Origin: Paenibacillus cellulositrophicus
Lineage (GTDB): Bacteria; Bacillota; Bacilli; Paenibacillales; Paenibacillaceae
Reading direction: 5' to 3'
Assembly (NCBI RefSeq): GCF_009363095.1
Contig: NZ_CP045295.1
Coordinates: 3,956,001 to 4,020,000, forward strand
Length of the DNA: 64,000 nucleotides
Positions 32,097 to 40,253 of this stretch are shown here, in pieces. Below the pieces are notes generated by a model. The model did not search any database. It was not told the origin of the DNA and saw only the letters and a list, made by a program, of their open reading frames with translations. Within the stretch, counting starts at the first letter, position 1. Every line of letters starts with the position of its first letter. A program made the position numbers and the translations under genes.

Positions 32097-33194
32097 ATGA
32101 ACAAACCATCCATCTATGGATTAACGTTCGATCAGCTGTCTGCATGGCTGCTTGAATATGGACATAAACCATTCCGCGCTTCTCAGGTGTGGGACTATCT
32201 ATATGTACAACGGGTCACCGATTTTGCCGATATGACGGATGCCAATCCGGACTGCGTGAAGCTGCTTGCGGAGCATTACGTTATCCAGACGCTCGAAGAG
32301 CATGTGAAGCAGGAGTCGGCCGACGGGACGGTCAAGTTTCTGTTCCGATTGCAGGACGGCAACCTGATCGAGACGGTGCTGATGCGCCATAAGTTCGGCC
32401 TTTCCGTCTGCGTGACGACCCAGGTCGGCTGCAATATCGGCTGCAGCTTCTGCGCGAGCGGACTGCTGAAGAAAAGCCGGGACCTGTCCGCCGGGGAAGT
32501 TGTGGAGCAGCTCATGAAGGTGCAGCTGTTCCTGGACCAGAACAAGCCGGGCGACCTCGTCAGCCATATTGTCGTGATGGGCATCGGGGAGCCGTTTGAT
32601 AATTTCGAGAACATGGTCGACTTCATCAATGTGGTCAAGGACCGCAAAGGGCTGGCGATTGCTGGCCGCCATATTACCGTATCGACCAGCGGGCTGGCTC
32701 CGAAGATCATGGAATTTGCCGACCGCGATTTGAAGGTGAACCTGGCCATTTCGCTGCATGCGCCGAACAATGAGCTGAGAACCCGGATTATGAAGATTAA
32801 CAAGGCTTATCCGATTGAGGAAGTTTTGGGGGCCATGGATTACTATCTGGCCAAAACAAAACGCAGAGTGACGCTCGAGTATATTTTGCTCAAGGACGTC
32901 AATGACGGAAGGGAACACGCGGCTGAATTGGCGGAGCTGATCGGTGACCGCAGACATTTGGTCAACGTCAACCTGATCCCGTACAATCCGGTCGATGAGC
33001 ACAGCCAGTATCAGAGAAGCGCTCAGGAGTCGATCCTGGCTTTCTATGACACGCTCAAAAAGAACCGGGTCAGCGTCAGCGTCCGGCTGGAGCATGGAAC
33101 CGATATCGACGCGGCCTGCGGACAGCTGCGCAGCAAGCAAATCCGTAAGGAAAACGGCAGAGGTGCGGGCCAGGCCAGCGCGGTAAACGGTTGA
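32097..33194 (+). CDS. RlmN/Cfr-family radical-SAM 23S rRNA methyltransferase
   Basis: A 365-residue radical-SAM enzyme that methylates A2503 of 23S rRNA (C2 by RlmN, C8 by Cfr). The [4Fe-4S] motif CX3CX2C is C112, C116, C119, and the methyl-carrying Cys is C341 in DAACGQL. The ATG 32097 follows AAGAGG. Overall wording is RlmN-like (TTQVGCNIGC, GIGEPFDN), but after the cluster it reads SGLLKKSRDL where housekeeping RlmN of Bacillus has STLGGLKRNL, and the gene stands alone. It may therefore be a second paralogue. Whether it confers drug resistance as Cfr does cannot be told here. Confidence 0.9.
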   Translation: MNKPSIYGLTFDQLSAWLLEYGHKPFRASQVWDYLYVQRVTDFADMTDANPDCVKLLAEHYVIQTLEEHVKQESADGTVKFLFRLQDGNLIETVLMRHKFGLSVCVTTQVGCNIGCSFCASGLLKKSRDLSAGEVVEQLMKVQLFLDQNKPGDLVSHIVVMGIGEPFDNFENMVDFINVVKDRKGLAIAGRHITVSTSGLAPKIMEFADRDLKVNLAISLHAPNNELRTRIMKINKAYPIEEVLGAMDYYLAKTKRRVTLEYILLKDVNDGREHAAELAELIGDRRHLVNVNLIPYNPVDEHSQYQRSAQESILAFYDTLKKNRVSVSVRLEHGTDIDAACGQLRSKQIRKENGRGAGQASAVNG

Positions 33195-33251
33195 GGCTGG
33201 CATCCTGTTTTTCAGGGGACTCCCCCATTTTTTTAAACATGAATAACACGA

Positions 33252-33277
33252 AAAAGCCTGCAAATCTGCAGGCTTTT
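33252..33277. terminator. Bidirectional terminator after the RlmN-like gene
   Basis: AAAAGCCTGCA, 4-base loop, TGCAGGCTTTT; perfect 11-bp stem between converging genes. Confidence 0.85.
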
Positions 33278-33323
33278 GTCATGCCTAGGGGCATTTATAC
33301 GAAACAGCCCTATTCTCAATCGG

Positions 33324-33689
33324 TTAGCCAGCCACAGCCACGATGAATACGACCCATCCCGCCAAAAAGGCCACCCCGCCGATCGGCGTAATCGCCCCCA
33401 GCTTGCGGATGCCGGTCACGCTCAGCGCGTACAGGCTTCCCGAGAATAACAGAATTCCCGCAAACAGCAGCCAACCTGCGAGCTGGATGGTGCCCGCATG
33501 TGCGGCGGATGGGGCATAGAGGCCCATCAACAGCAGGCCAAGTCCGTGAGCCAAATGATATTGGACTCCCGTCTGATAGGTTTTCTGCCGGTTATCGTCG
33601 AGTCTTTCCTTCAGGGCGTGCGCCCCGAATGCGCCGATGGCCACGGCCAAAAACATCATGATTCCGCCCAGAATGAGCAGCGTGTTCAC
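33324..33689 (-). CDS. DUF423 (YwdK-like) membrane protein
   Basis: A 121-residue protein with four hydrophobic helices and the DUF423 hallmark GAFGAHALKERL near residue 20 and QYHLAHGLGLLL near 45. Members are small conserved membrane proteins of unknown function. The GTG 33689 lies six bases after GAGGTG; GTG 33698 is a poorer alternative because it overlaps the binding site. Confidence 0.9.
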   Translation of the reverse strand: MNTLLILGGIMMFLAVAIGAFGAHALKERLDDNRQKTYQTGVQYHLAHGLGLLLMGLYAPSAAHAGTIQLAGWLLFAGILLFSGSLYALSVTGIRKLGAITPIGGVAFLAGWVVFIVAVAG

Positions 33690-33761
33690 ATCAATCACCT
33701 CTAAGCGTCATCATACGTTCTGGCGCGGCGGCCGTCAACGAGTTGGATTTGATCTGTTTTC

Positions 33762-34391
33762 TTAATAATGCCGGCGGATATGGTGATTCCGTTTTTTCTT
33801 CTTCACAAACTTGTTCGTGCCGCTAGCGCCGGGTCCGCCGCCGACCGAGTCCTGCTGTCTGGTGCAAGGGCTGTCGATGGTGGAGTTGGTGCCGCTCGTG
33901 CTGTGTGTGCCGGAGCCGCTGGCAATTTGGGTGGCGGCAGCCTCCTCGCTTCCCTCCGGCATTTCAACCCGCTGATGATTCAGAACGAAGATGGCTTCCT
34001 TCTTCCGGCGGCGCGAGCGTTTCCGCTTACCGCGGCAGGCGTGGGCGGGCTCGCGGAGGATGCTGATGTTATCGGCGGTGCCTCCGGCTCCGACGCTGAC
34101 CTGCTGGTCCGTATTCGGGGAACCGATGGCCGCGTTGCTTCCCGACGCGCTGCTGTGACCTGCACCGCTGGCGATCTGCGTCGTATTGGGGGCGTTGGTA
34201 AATTGATCGTTAATGACAAACACGAACTTATCGAACCTGCGGAGCGGAACTTTGGTCGTCAGCCGTTTTTCGCCTCGGACGATGCTGACGATGAGCTTGC
34301 CCTGTGACCGTGAACGAGAGTGCCTCTTCAGTCGTCTTGCCATATGCCGGCGGGCATAACCGCAGCCGTGGCTTTTAAGATACCTCCTCAT
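33762..34391 (-). CDS. Hypothetical protein with two internal repeats, basic ends
   Basis: 209 residues, family not recognised. The protein has a basic N-terminus (HMARRLKRHSRSRSQ), then two related units of about 55 residues: F-VFVIND ... TQIASGAG ... SPNTDQQVSVGAGG (about 55-110) and IFVLNHQ ... TQIASGSG ... SPCTRQQDSVGGGPG (about 137-195), separated by a very basic stretch (CRGKRKRSRRRKKE). It ends Lys/His/Arg-rich. Gly/Ser/Asn-rich repeats with basic tails are frequent in spore-coat or exosporium-associated proteins, which is a guess. The ATG 34391 follows AAAGG nine bases upstream; ATG 34400 is an alternative. Confidence 0.7.
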   Translation of the reverse strand: MRRYLKSHGCGYARRHMARRLKRHSRSRSQGKLIVSIVRGEKRLTTKVPLRRFDKFVFVINDQFTNAPNTTQIASGAGHSSASGSNAAIGSPNTDQQVSVGAGGTADNISILREPAHACRGKRKRSRRRKKEAIFVLNHQRVEMPEGSEEAAATQIASGSGTHSTSGTNSTIDSPCTRQQDSVGGGPGASGTNKFVKKKKRNHHIRRHY

Positions 34392-34807
34392 ATCAACCAT
34401 CCTTTGTCTGTGGTATGGTTCATCCTAGTGATGTTTGCCGGATTTTGTGAGGGACAACTGTCTTGGAGGGGCGAAAAATAGGGCGTTTGATATAGAATGA
34501 ACTAAAGAAATGAATGTTATAGGCTTCTATTGAGCTGTTATAACAGGAAGATCAAGCAAAACGTTAATTCAATCGATTTAGCCGGATTTTACCCCTGATA
34601 GTGATTAATGCTTCTGTCGGTGATAAAATATAGCAAAACCGTCCGGTCATAGAGAACGGCCTGCCGGAAGATCTGTAGCTGAACCGTTCCCGGCGTACAG
34701 GTCCAGTCTGCCGGGGGTATCAAAGACACTTGTAAACGCTTTAATCATAAACCGTTGATTGCTTTGCCTAAAGCGCGGGCAGTCATACAGGAGAGGATGG
34801 GAATGCA
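34392..34807. other. Intergenic region upstream of the MoxR operon
   Basis: 416 bases without a supported gene. TGTAAACGCTTTAA at 34731-34744 matches the catabolite-responsive element consensus at 13 of 14 positions, and the AT-rich part 34490-34640 could hold promoters for both flanking genes. No terminator or RNA motif is recognised. Confidence 0.4.
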
Positions 34808-35782
34808 ATGCAGGTGAATCAAGTTCGCGAGTTGGCTGTGAAACTGAAAGAGAATATCGGGAGAGTCATTGTCGGCAAAGAGGGAGAAGTGGAGCTGCTG
34901 CTAACGGCCTTGCTGGCGTCAGGACATGTGCTGCTGGAGGATGTGCCGGGGACCGGTAAAACGCTGCTTGCCAAAAGTTTGGCGGCGTCCCTGTCGCTCA
35001 GCTTTCAACGGATTCAGTTTACCCCCGATCTGCTGCCGTCGGATTTGACGGGCATCCATTTCTACAACCAGAAGGACGGCGAGTTTCAGTTTCGCCCGGG
35101 TCCGCTGTTCTCGAGGATCGTGCTTGCGGATGAAATTAACCGGGCCACGCCCAGAACCCAGTCCAGCCTGCTGGAGTGTATGGAGGAGCGGCAGGTCAGC
35201 ATTGATGGGCAGACGATGGCGCTGGAGCGGCCATTTATGGTGCTGGCCACCCAGAACCCGGTCGACAACCAGGGCACGTTTCCGCTGCCCGAAGCCCAGA
35301 TGGACCGCTTTATGATCCGCATGAAGCTGGGGTACCCATCCGCAGCGGAAGGGAAGGAGATTTTGAAGCGGACGCAGGGACCGGCCGGCTTAACTGCAGA
35401 GCGGGCCGAGCGCACGGCAACAGCCGGCGAGGTGCTGGAAGCCCAGCAGCTGTGCACGCAGGTGAACGTGAGCGAGGACTTGATGGGATACATCGTATCC
35501 CTGGCCGAAGCGACCCGCGTCCATGCGGAAGTGGCTCTTGGTGTCAGCCCTCGCGGAACCCAGGCGCTGCTGCGCGCGGCGCAGGCTTATGCTGCGCTGA
35601 ATGGACGGGAGTACGTACTTCCCGATGACATCAAGCATCTGCTGGAGCCGGTCTGCGCTCACAGACTGGTGCTCAAGAAGCGCTACAGCGGGCAGCATGA
35701 GGCCGCCCGGCGCATTCTGCTTGAGGTGCTGGATCAGATCGCAGTTCCCAGCGAAGCGGGACTGGAAAGCGGCGTGAGATAA
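34808..35782 (+). CDS. MoxR-family AAA+ ATPase
   Basis: A 324-residue AAA+ chaperone-like ATPase. Walker A is DVPGTGKT (about 42-49), Walker B is VLADEIN (about 107-113), and sensor motifs occur in ATQNPVDNQGTFPLPEAQMDRF. MoxR ATPases work with DUF58/VWA-type partners in maturation of membrane or periplasmic complexes. The ATG follows GAGAGGATGGG. Its stop overlaps the start of the DUF58 gene (35782), so the two are translationally coupled. Confidence 0.95.
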   Translation: MQVNQVRELAVKLKENIGRVIVGKEGEVELLLTALLASGHVLLEDVPGTGKTLLAKSLAASLSLSFQRIQFTPDLLPSDLTGIHFYNQKDGEFQFRPGPLFSRIVLADEINRATPRTQSSLLECMEERQVSIDGQTMALERPFMVLATQNPVDNQGTFPLPEAQMDRFMIRMKLGYPSAAEGKEILKRTQGPAGLTAERAERTATAGEVLEAQQLCTQVNVSEDLMGYIVSLAEATRVHAEVALGVSPRGTQALLRAAQAYAALNGREYVLPDDIKHLLEPVCAHRLVLKKRYSGQHEAARRILLEVLDQIAVPSEAGLESGVR

Positions 35783-36879
35783 TGGCGATGCTGTGGCTGC
35801 TTCTGGCCTGCGGCGGCGTGTTGGTGCTGCAGGGCCTGGTCCTGGGCAGGGGATCGCTGCGGAAACTGACGTATGAGCGCCATTTCAGCACGGAAACCTG
35901 TTACGTGGGGGACCGGATTGAAATGGTCGAGGTGATCGAAAACGGCAAAATGTTTCCGGTGCCCTGGCTGCGCCTGGAAGCGATGCTTCCTTCGTCCCTG
36001 ATGTTTAAGCGCAGCCGGGAAACCTCGATCAGCGAGGGGAATATTTATCAGAATCATACGAGTTTATTTATGCTCCGTCCCCGGACCCGGATTACCCGGA
36101 CGCATCAAATCCAGTGTACCCGCCGGGGGATCTATCGGATGGACTCGGCCACGATGACCGGCGGGGACCTGTTTGCGGTCTACACCCCGTCACGGCAAAT
36201 TACGCTCAGCAAACGGCTTGTCGTTTACCCGGAGCTGCTGAGCGATGACCAGCTGCCTTCCTCCTGGAAGACATGGCAGGGGGAGCTCGCGGTGCGGCGC
36301 TGGGTCGTTGAGGATCCATTCCTCATTACCGGAATCCGGGAATACGCCGCGGGGGATCCGATGAACCGAATCCACTGGAAAGCCACCGCCAGAACGGGCG
36401 AGCTTCAGGTGCACAAGCACGGCTATACCGCCGATCCGCGGGTCATGATCTGCCTGAACATCGAGGTGTCCGAGCAGATGTGGAACGTGGTGACCCGGCC
36501 GGAGATGGTCGAGGATGCGCTGTCCTATGCGGCCACCTGTGCCGCTTCGCTGATTCACCAGGGCATGGCCGCCGGCTTCACCCATAATGCGTCGGTTAAT
36601 CCGGAGAGCCAGGCCATGCTCCGTCTCGACCCGGATTACGGCACGGCCCATTTGGAGAGCGTGCTGGAGGCGATGGCCGGTGTGGATATGAAGACGCGGA
36701 TGTCATTCCACGAAATGCTGCGTCTGGAAGCGGAGCGCGAGTCGGAAGAGACGGTCGATTATCTGCTCATAACGGCCCATCTGTCGGAAGCGGTCCGGGA
36801 GAGCATCCACGGACTGGAGAACAAAGGTCACCGCGTATCGGTTGCGGAATGGCCGGATGCGAGGGAGGCGGCGGTATGA
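35782..36879 (+). CDS. DUF58 domain membrane-associated protein
   Basis: 365 residues. A hydrophobic N-terminus (1-25) is followed by a beta-rich domain, the DUF58 signature GIREYAAGDPMNRIHWKATAR (residues about 181-201, split) and a C-terminal VWA-like region. DUF58 proteins are the usual partners of MoxR ATPases. The start codon overlaps the MoxR stop by one base, and the stop overlaps the next start (ATGA). Function beyond the module is not established. Confidence 0.93.
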   Translation: MAMLWLLLACGGVLVLQGLVLGRGSLRKLTYERHFSTETCYVGDRIEMVEVIENGKMFPVPWLRLEAMLPSSLMFKRSRETSISEGNIYQNHTSLFMLRPRTRITRTHQIQCTRRGIYRMDSATMTGGDLFAVYTPSRQITLSKRLVVYPELLSDDQLPSSWKTWQGELAVRRWVVEDPFLITGIREYAAGDPMNRIHWKATARTGELQVHKHGYTADPRVMICLNIEVSEQMWNVVTRPEMVEDALSYAATCAASLIHQGMAAGFTHNASVNPESQAMLRLDPDYGTAHLESVLEAMAGVDMKTRMSFHEMLRLEAERESEETVDYLLITAHLSEAVRESIHGLENKGHRVSVAEWPDAREAAV

Positions 36880-38150
36880 TACGTCAGCAAGCGCAAGCCC
36901 GTTACCGGGGAGCCGGGGAAGCAATATACTTCTCGCTGCTAGAGTCCGCCTCGCTGTACCCTGTGGCCGTGCTGCTTGCGGCATATGCGCTGCCGCTCCA
37001 TCCGCTGCTCATCTGGCTGCTCGCGGGGGTTGTTCACGCTGCAGGCGTGCTGGCCGGCCGGGAGCAGTCCCGCAGCGGGGGCGGCCGCCTGTGGACGCCG
37101 ATCCCGCTGGCGGCGGCGGTCCTGCTGCCCCTGGCCGTGTTCGGGCTGCGGCTCGCCGCGGCGCTGGCCGCTGTGGCCCTGCTGGCGGCTGCGATCCGCG
37201 GGCTGATCGCCGGGCGCAAGCAGTGGTGGAAGACAGCGGTGCAGCGGCTGCCGCTGATCGGCCTTAGCGCCTCGCTTGTGCTGTACATTACGGCCGGCCA
37301 GGTCAGCGCCCTTCATCCGCACCGCACGTCGCTGTACGTGATGGCGATGATTACGCTGTTCGCCCTCCTGCTGCGCATGAACGGCGAGCGGGTCCGGGAC
37401 GCCTCACACGCCGAGCAGGCCGACCGTCAGCTGTTCGGCCGGATCCTGACGGCAAACCGCTCGATGACGTGGATCGTCATTGCCGTTATCGCCCTGCTCA
37501 GCGGATGGAAGGGCCTTGGTGCGATCCTCCACTTCCTGCGGGACGGCCTGCGGTCTCTCCTCCAAGGCTTGGGAGGAGACGGACAGTCTGTGGAACAGCC
37601 TCCGCAAGCACCGGCCGATCCGATGATGCCCGATCTGTCCGGAATGGATCAGGGTCCGGTGCAGCACCCGATGTGGCTGAAAGTCATAGGCTATGTCGTC
37701 CTGGGCATTCTTTGCCTGGCTGTTCTTGTTTTGCTGGGGATGCTGCTGTATAAGCTGTTCCGGCGCTGGCTTCCGGAGCGTATCCGAAGCTGGGTTCGGC
37801 GCCTCGCTTACCGGCTCGGGCTGCTGCGCCAGATCCGGCACATTTCCGAGGAGACGGCGGACTTCGTGGATGAGGTCGAGCGAATCGACCGCGTTGCCGC
37901 CAAGCCCCGCCGGTTCCGCCGCTTCCGCAAGGAGCAGGACATCAGCGGCAGCGACCCGCGTCAGGCTTACGAGAGCCTGATCCGCCGTGCGGTCAAAAAA
38001 GGATTCGCGTTCCGGGCGAGCCGTACGCCTGCGGAGAACGGCGCCGAGCTTGCGGCGGGAGAGAGCTTCACCGGCATGGCGCCGGAAGCGGTCCATACGC
38101 TCATCGAGCGGTATAACGCCGTGCGGTACGGCGGGAAAAAGGAGCAGTAG
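36876..38150 (+). CDS. Multi-spanning membrane protein with DUF4129-like C-terminus
   Basis: 424 residues. About six to seven helices in residues 15-200, a Pro-rich loop (about 240-275), another helix (280-305) and a cytosolic C-terminal domain ending in YESLIRRAVKKGFAFRASRTP and LIERYNAVRYGG, typical of DUF4129. In many Bacillota the third gene of the MoxR-DUF58 operon encodes a transglutaminase-like TgpA protein with DUF4129 at its end; here the transglutaminase core (Cys-His-Asp) is not visible, so this looks like a reduced version. The ATG 36876 overlaps the DUF58 stop as ATGA. Confidence 0.85.
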   Translation: MIRQQAQARYRGAGEAIYFSLLESASLYPVAVLLAAYALPLHPLLIWLLAGVVHAAGVLAGREQSRSGGGRLWTPIPLAAAVLLPLAVFGLRLAAALAAVALLAAAIRGLIAGRKQWWKTAVQRLPLIGLSASLVLYITAGQVSALHPHRTSLYVMAMITLFALLLRMNGERVRDASHAEQADRQLFGRILTANRSMTWIVIAVIALLSGWKGLGAILHFLRDGLRSLLQGLGGDGQSVEQPPQAPADPMMPDLSGMDQGPVQHPMWLKVIGYVVLGILCLAVLVLLGMLLYKLFRRWLPERIRSWVRRLAYRLGLLRQIRHISEETADFVDEVERIDRVAAKPRRFRRFRKEQDISGSDPRQAYESLIRRAVKKGFAFRASRTPAENGAELAAGESFTGMAPEAVHTLIERYNAVRYGGKKEQ

Positions 38151-38194
38151 AAGCCCTGCTCCGGCCAGCATGATGCGGTACACTTTTGGTCGTG

Positions 38195-38220
38195 AAGGTC
38201 CCCTAAAGGGGGCCTTTTTT
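38195..38220 (+). terminator. Terminator of the MoxR operon
   Basis: AAGGTCCCC, TAAA loop, GGGGGCCTT and T-run. Confidence 0.85.
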
Positions 38221-38240
38221 GTGTTCTTGGACTTCCAATA

Positions 38241-38256
38241 GTTACGCCGAGGTAAC
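38241..38256. promoter_or_regulatory. Candidate HxlR binding site upstream of hxlA
   Basis: Dyad GTTAC-GCCGAG-GTAAC. TTACG recurs at about 38242, 38261 and 38279 with 18-19 bp spacing, the last overlapping the -35 box. HxlR activates hxlAB through tandem sites upstream of the promoter in B. subtilis. Confidence 0.45.
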
Positions 38257-38278
38257 TTCATTACGATAAAGTGCCTAC

Positions 38279-38307
38279 TTACGCAAGCGAAATAGAGCCA
38301 CTACAAT
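38279..38307 (+). promoter_or_regulatory. Predicted promoter of hxlAB
   Basis: TTACGC (38279-38284), 17-bp spacer, TACAAT (38302-38307). The poor -35 fits an activator-dependent promoter. Confidence 0.55.
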
Positions 38308-38356
38308 GGGGTTGTGGTTCACGAACCAAATCGATCATAAAGGAGACAAACGCACT

Positions 38357-38989
38357 ATGGAACTTCAACTGGCACTTGATCTTGTCGATATTTCCGGAGC
38401 CAAGGAAATCGTAAACGAGGTTGCTGAATATATAGACATCGTGGAAATTGGAACGCCGATCGTCATCAATGAGGGGCTTCGGGCGGTGAAAGAACTGAAA
38501 GAAGCCTTCCCTTCCCTGCGCGTGCTGGCCGATCTGAAAATCATGGACGCCGGCGGATACGAAGTCATGAAGGCATCCGAAGCCGGGGCAAGCATTATTA
38601 CCGTGCTCGGCGTCTCAGACGATTCCACCATCCGCGGAGCTGTGGAAGAAGCTAGAAAGCAAAACACAAAAGTCATGGTCGATATGATCAATGTGAAGGA
38701 TATAGAACAGCGCGCCAAGGAAATTGACCAAATGGGCGTGGATTATATCTGCGTGCATTCAGGGTACGATCATCAGGCGGCAGGCATCAGCTCCTTTGAA
38801 GATCTGCTGACGATCAAACGGGTGGTAAACCGCGCCAAAACGGCCATTGCCGGCGGGATCAAGCTGAGTACGCTGCCTCAGGTGATTGCGGCCGGCCCGG
38901 ATCTGGTTATTGTGGGCGGGGGAATCACCGGTCAGGATGACAAACGGGCTGCGGCATCGCAGATGAAGCAGCTGGTCAGTCAGGTCTAA
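38357..38989 (+). CDS. hxlA: 3-hexulose-6-phosphate synthase
   Basis: A 210-residue TIM-barrel enzyme of the OMP-decarboxylase suprafamily, condensing formaldehyde with ribulose 5-phosphate to 3-hexulose 6-phosphate. The family's D8 (LALDLV) and the D59-x-K61-x-x-D64 motif (ADLKIMDAG) are present, as are the phosphate-binding GGIKLST and VVGGGITG loops. Length equals B. subtilis HxlA. The ATG 38357 follows AAAGGAG. hxlB starts one base after the stop: the two enzymes act in sequence to detoxify or assimilate formaldehyde by the ribulose monophosphate pathway. Confidence 0.95.
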   Translation: MELQLALDLVDISGAKEIVNEVAEYIDIVEIGTPIVINEGLRAVKELKEAFPSLRVLADLKIMDAGGYEVMKASEAGASIITVLGVSDDSTIRGAVEEARKQNTKVMVDMINVKDIEQRAKEIDQMGVDYICVHSGYDHQAAGISSFEDLLTIKRVVNRAKTAIAGGIKLSTLPQVIAAGPDLVIVGGGITGQDDKRAAASQMKQLVSQV

Positions 38990-38990
38990 G

Positions 38991-39557
38991 ATGAACACGG
39001 CCGATTATGCTCTCGAAATTACGAAGGAGCTGCAGCGATCGATTACCCGCATCTCGGATGGAGAAGCGGACCAGTTGGCTGACATGATTCTTGAAGCCGG
39101 AAATGTGTTTGTGGCGGGAGCCGGCAGGTCGGGCCTGATGGGCCGGGCGCTGGCCATGCGGTTAATGCATCTCGGAATTACCGCATATGTGGTCGGCGAG
39201 ACGGTGACACCGGGAATCGGCCCGGGGGACATGCTTGTCATCGGGTCCGGGTCAGGCGAGACGCAAAGCTTGGTCACGATGGCCGGGAAAGCCAAGGAGA
39301 TCGGAGCAGCGGTTGTCACCGCAACCATTCACCCGGATTCCACGCTGGGCCGGTTGTCCGATTTCCCGGTCTGTATTCCGGGTACGCCGAAGGATCAGCA
39401 GACAACGGGCAGCGGAGAAAAGGCGACTATTCAGCCGATGGGATCGCTGTTTGAGCAAACCTTGATCATTTTGTACGATGCCGTCGTTCTCCGCTTGATG
39501 GAGCAGCGGGGGCAAGATTCCTCCCAGATGTTCGGCAGGCACGCCAACCTGGAGTAA
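38991..39557 (+). CDS. hxlB: 6-phospho-3-hexuloisomerase
   Basis: A 188-residue SIS-domain isomerase converting 3-hexulose 6-phosphate to fructose 6-phosphate. SIS motifs VFVAGAGRSGLMGRALAMRL (about 38-57), GSGSGETQSLV (about 84-94) and the C-terminal GSLFEQTLIILYDAV are intact. It is directly coupled to hxlA and ends before a terminator. Confidence 0.95.
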   Translation: MNTADYALEITKELQRSITRISDGEADQLADMILEAGNVFVAGAGRSGLMGRALAMRLMHLGITAYVVGETVTPGIGPGDMLVIGSGSGETQSLVTMAGKAKEIGAAVVTATIHPDSTLGRLSDFPVCIPGTPKDQQTTGSGEKATIQPMGSLFEQTLIILYDAVVLRLMEQRGQDSSQMFGRHANLE

Positions 39558-39590
39558 AGCTTCACCTGAAAAAGATACCCATCCAAACAG

Positions 39591-39632
39591 GAGCCATCCC
39601 GGAGGTCGCAGACCGAGGGATGGTTCTTTTTT
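39591..39632 (+). terminator. Terminator between hxlB and hxlR
   Basis: GAGCCATCCC (39591-39600) pairs with GGGATGGTTC (39617-39626) followed by six T. Confidence 0.88.
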
Positions 39633-39685
39633 GCATCAAGCGAAAAGGCGAATCGTGTAGTATCCTATAAGAAGGAGGTGGCAGC

Positions 39686-40048
39686 GTGGCAACGGAAATC
39701 AAAGACCGTATCAATTTAAAAGAAATCAATTGCGCGAAGGAACTGACCCTTGCCGTGATCAGCGGCAAATGGAAGTTGATTATATTGTGGCATCTGGGGC
39801 TTGAGGGGACGAAGCGGTTTGGCGAGCTGAAGAAGCTGATCCCCAATGTGACCCAAAAAATGCTGACCAACCAGCTTCGGGAGCTGGAAGACGATCAGCT
39901 GATTTCGCGGAAGGTATATCCGGAGGTCCCTCCCCGGGTGGAGTATTCGCTGACCGAATATGGCCGCTCGCTGATGCCGGTGCTGAAGATGATGTACGAC
40001 TGGGGCAGTCATTATGGGGACCGGGTCATTTGGAAGGACGATCATTAA
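39686..40048 (+). CDS. hxlR: HxlR-family regulator, probable activator of hxlAB
   Basis: A 120-residue winged-helix protein with the HxlR core GKWKLIILWHLGLEGTKRF, VTQKMLTNQLRELE and wing PPRVEYSLTEYG. A Cys (C16, NCAKEL) lies near the N-terminus, in the place where formaldehyde-sensing HxlR of B. subtilis has its reactive Cys. The GTG start is nine bases after AAGGAGG. It lies downstream of hxlAB behind a terminator, in the same direction; in B. subtilis hxlR is divergent. Its role as the formaldehyde sensor is inferred from family, neighbour and the Cys. Confidence 0.9.
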   Translation: MATEIKDRINLKEINCAKELTLAVISGKWKLIILWHLGLEGTKRFGELKKLIPNVTQKMLTNQLRELEDDQLISRKVYPEVPPRVEYSLTEYGRSLMPVLKMMYDWGSHYGDRVIWKDDH

Positions 40049-40138
40049 CAGGTCTGCATTCTCTTCATCGGAATAATTTTTTCACGTACTTAAAAAAATA
40101 TGAAGTTCAATCCCTCGCAGAATCTCAAGGCAGCTGAG

Positions 40139-40173
40139 TAAAAAGCCGCCGCTTTGCGGGGGTATTTTTTTGT
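40139..40173 (+). terminator. Weak terminator after hxlR
   Basis: A CCGC/GCGG stem within a GC-rich stretch is followed by a run of seven T. Confidence 0.45.
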
Positions 40174-40253
40174 GACATCGCCTGTAAATGGGGTAATAAT
40201 TAGAAATTGATTCCAATTTTGGCTGCTGTAGCTGCTGTAAAGGAAGGATGCCG

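Noticed and set aside
34731..34744. Catabolite-responsive element
   Set aside because: 13 of 14 matches, but far (about 64 bp) from the MoxR start without a clear promoter; kept only as a remark in the intergenic entry.
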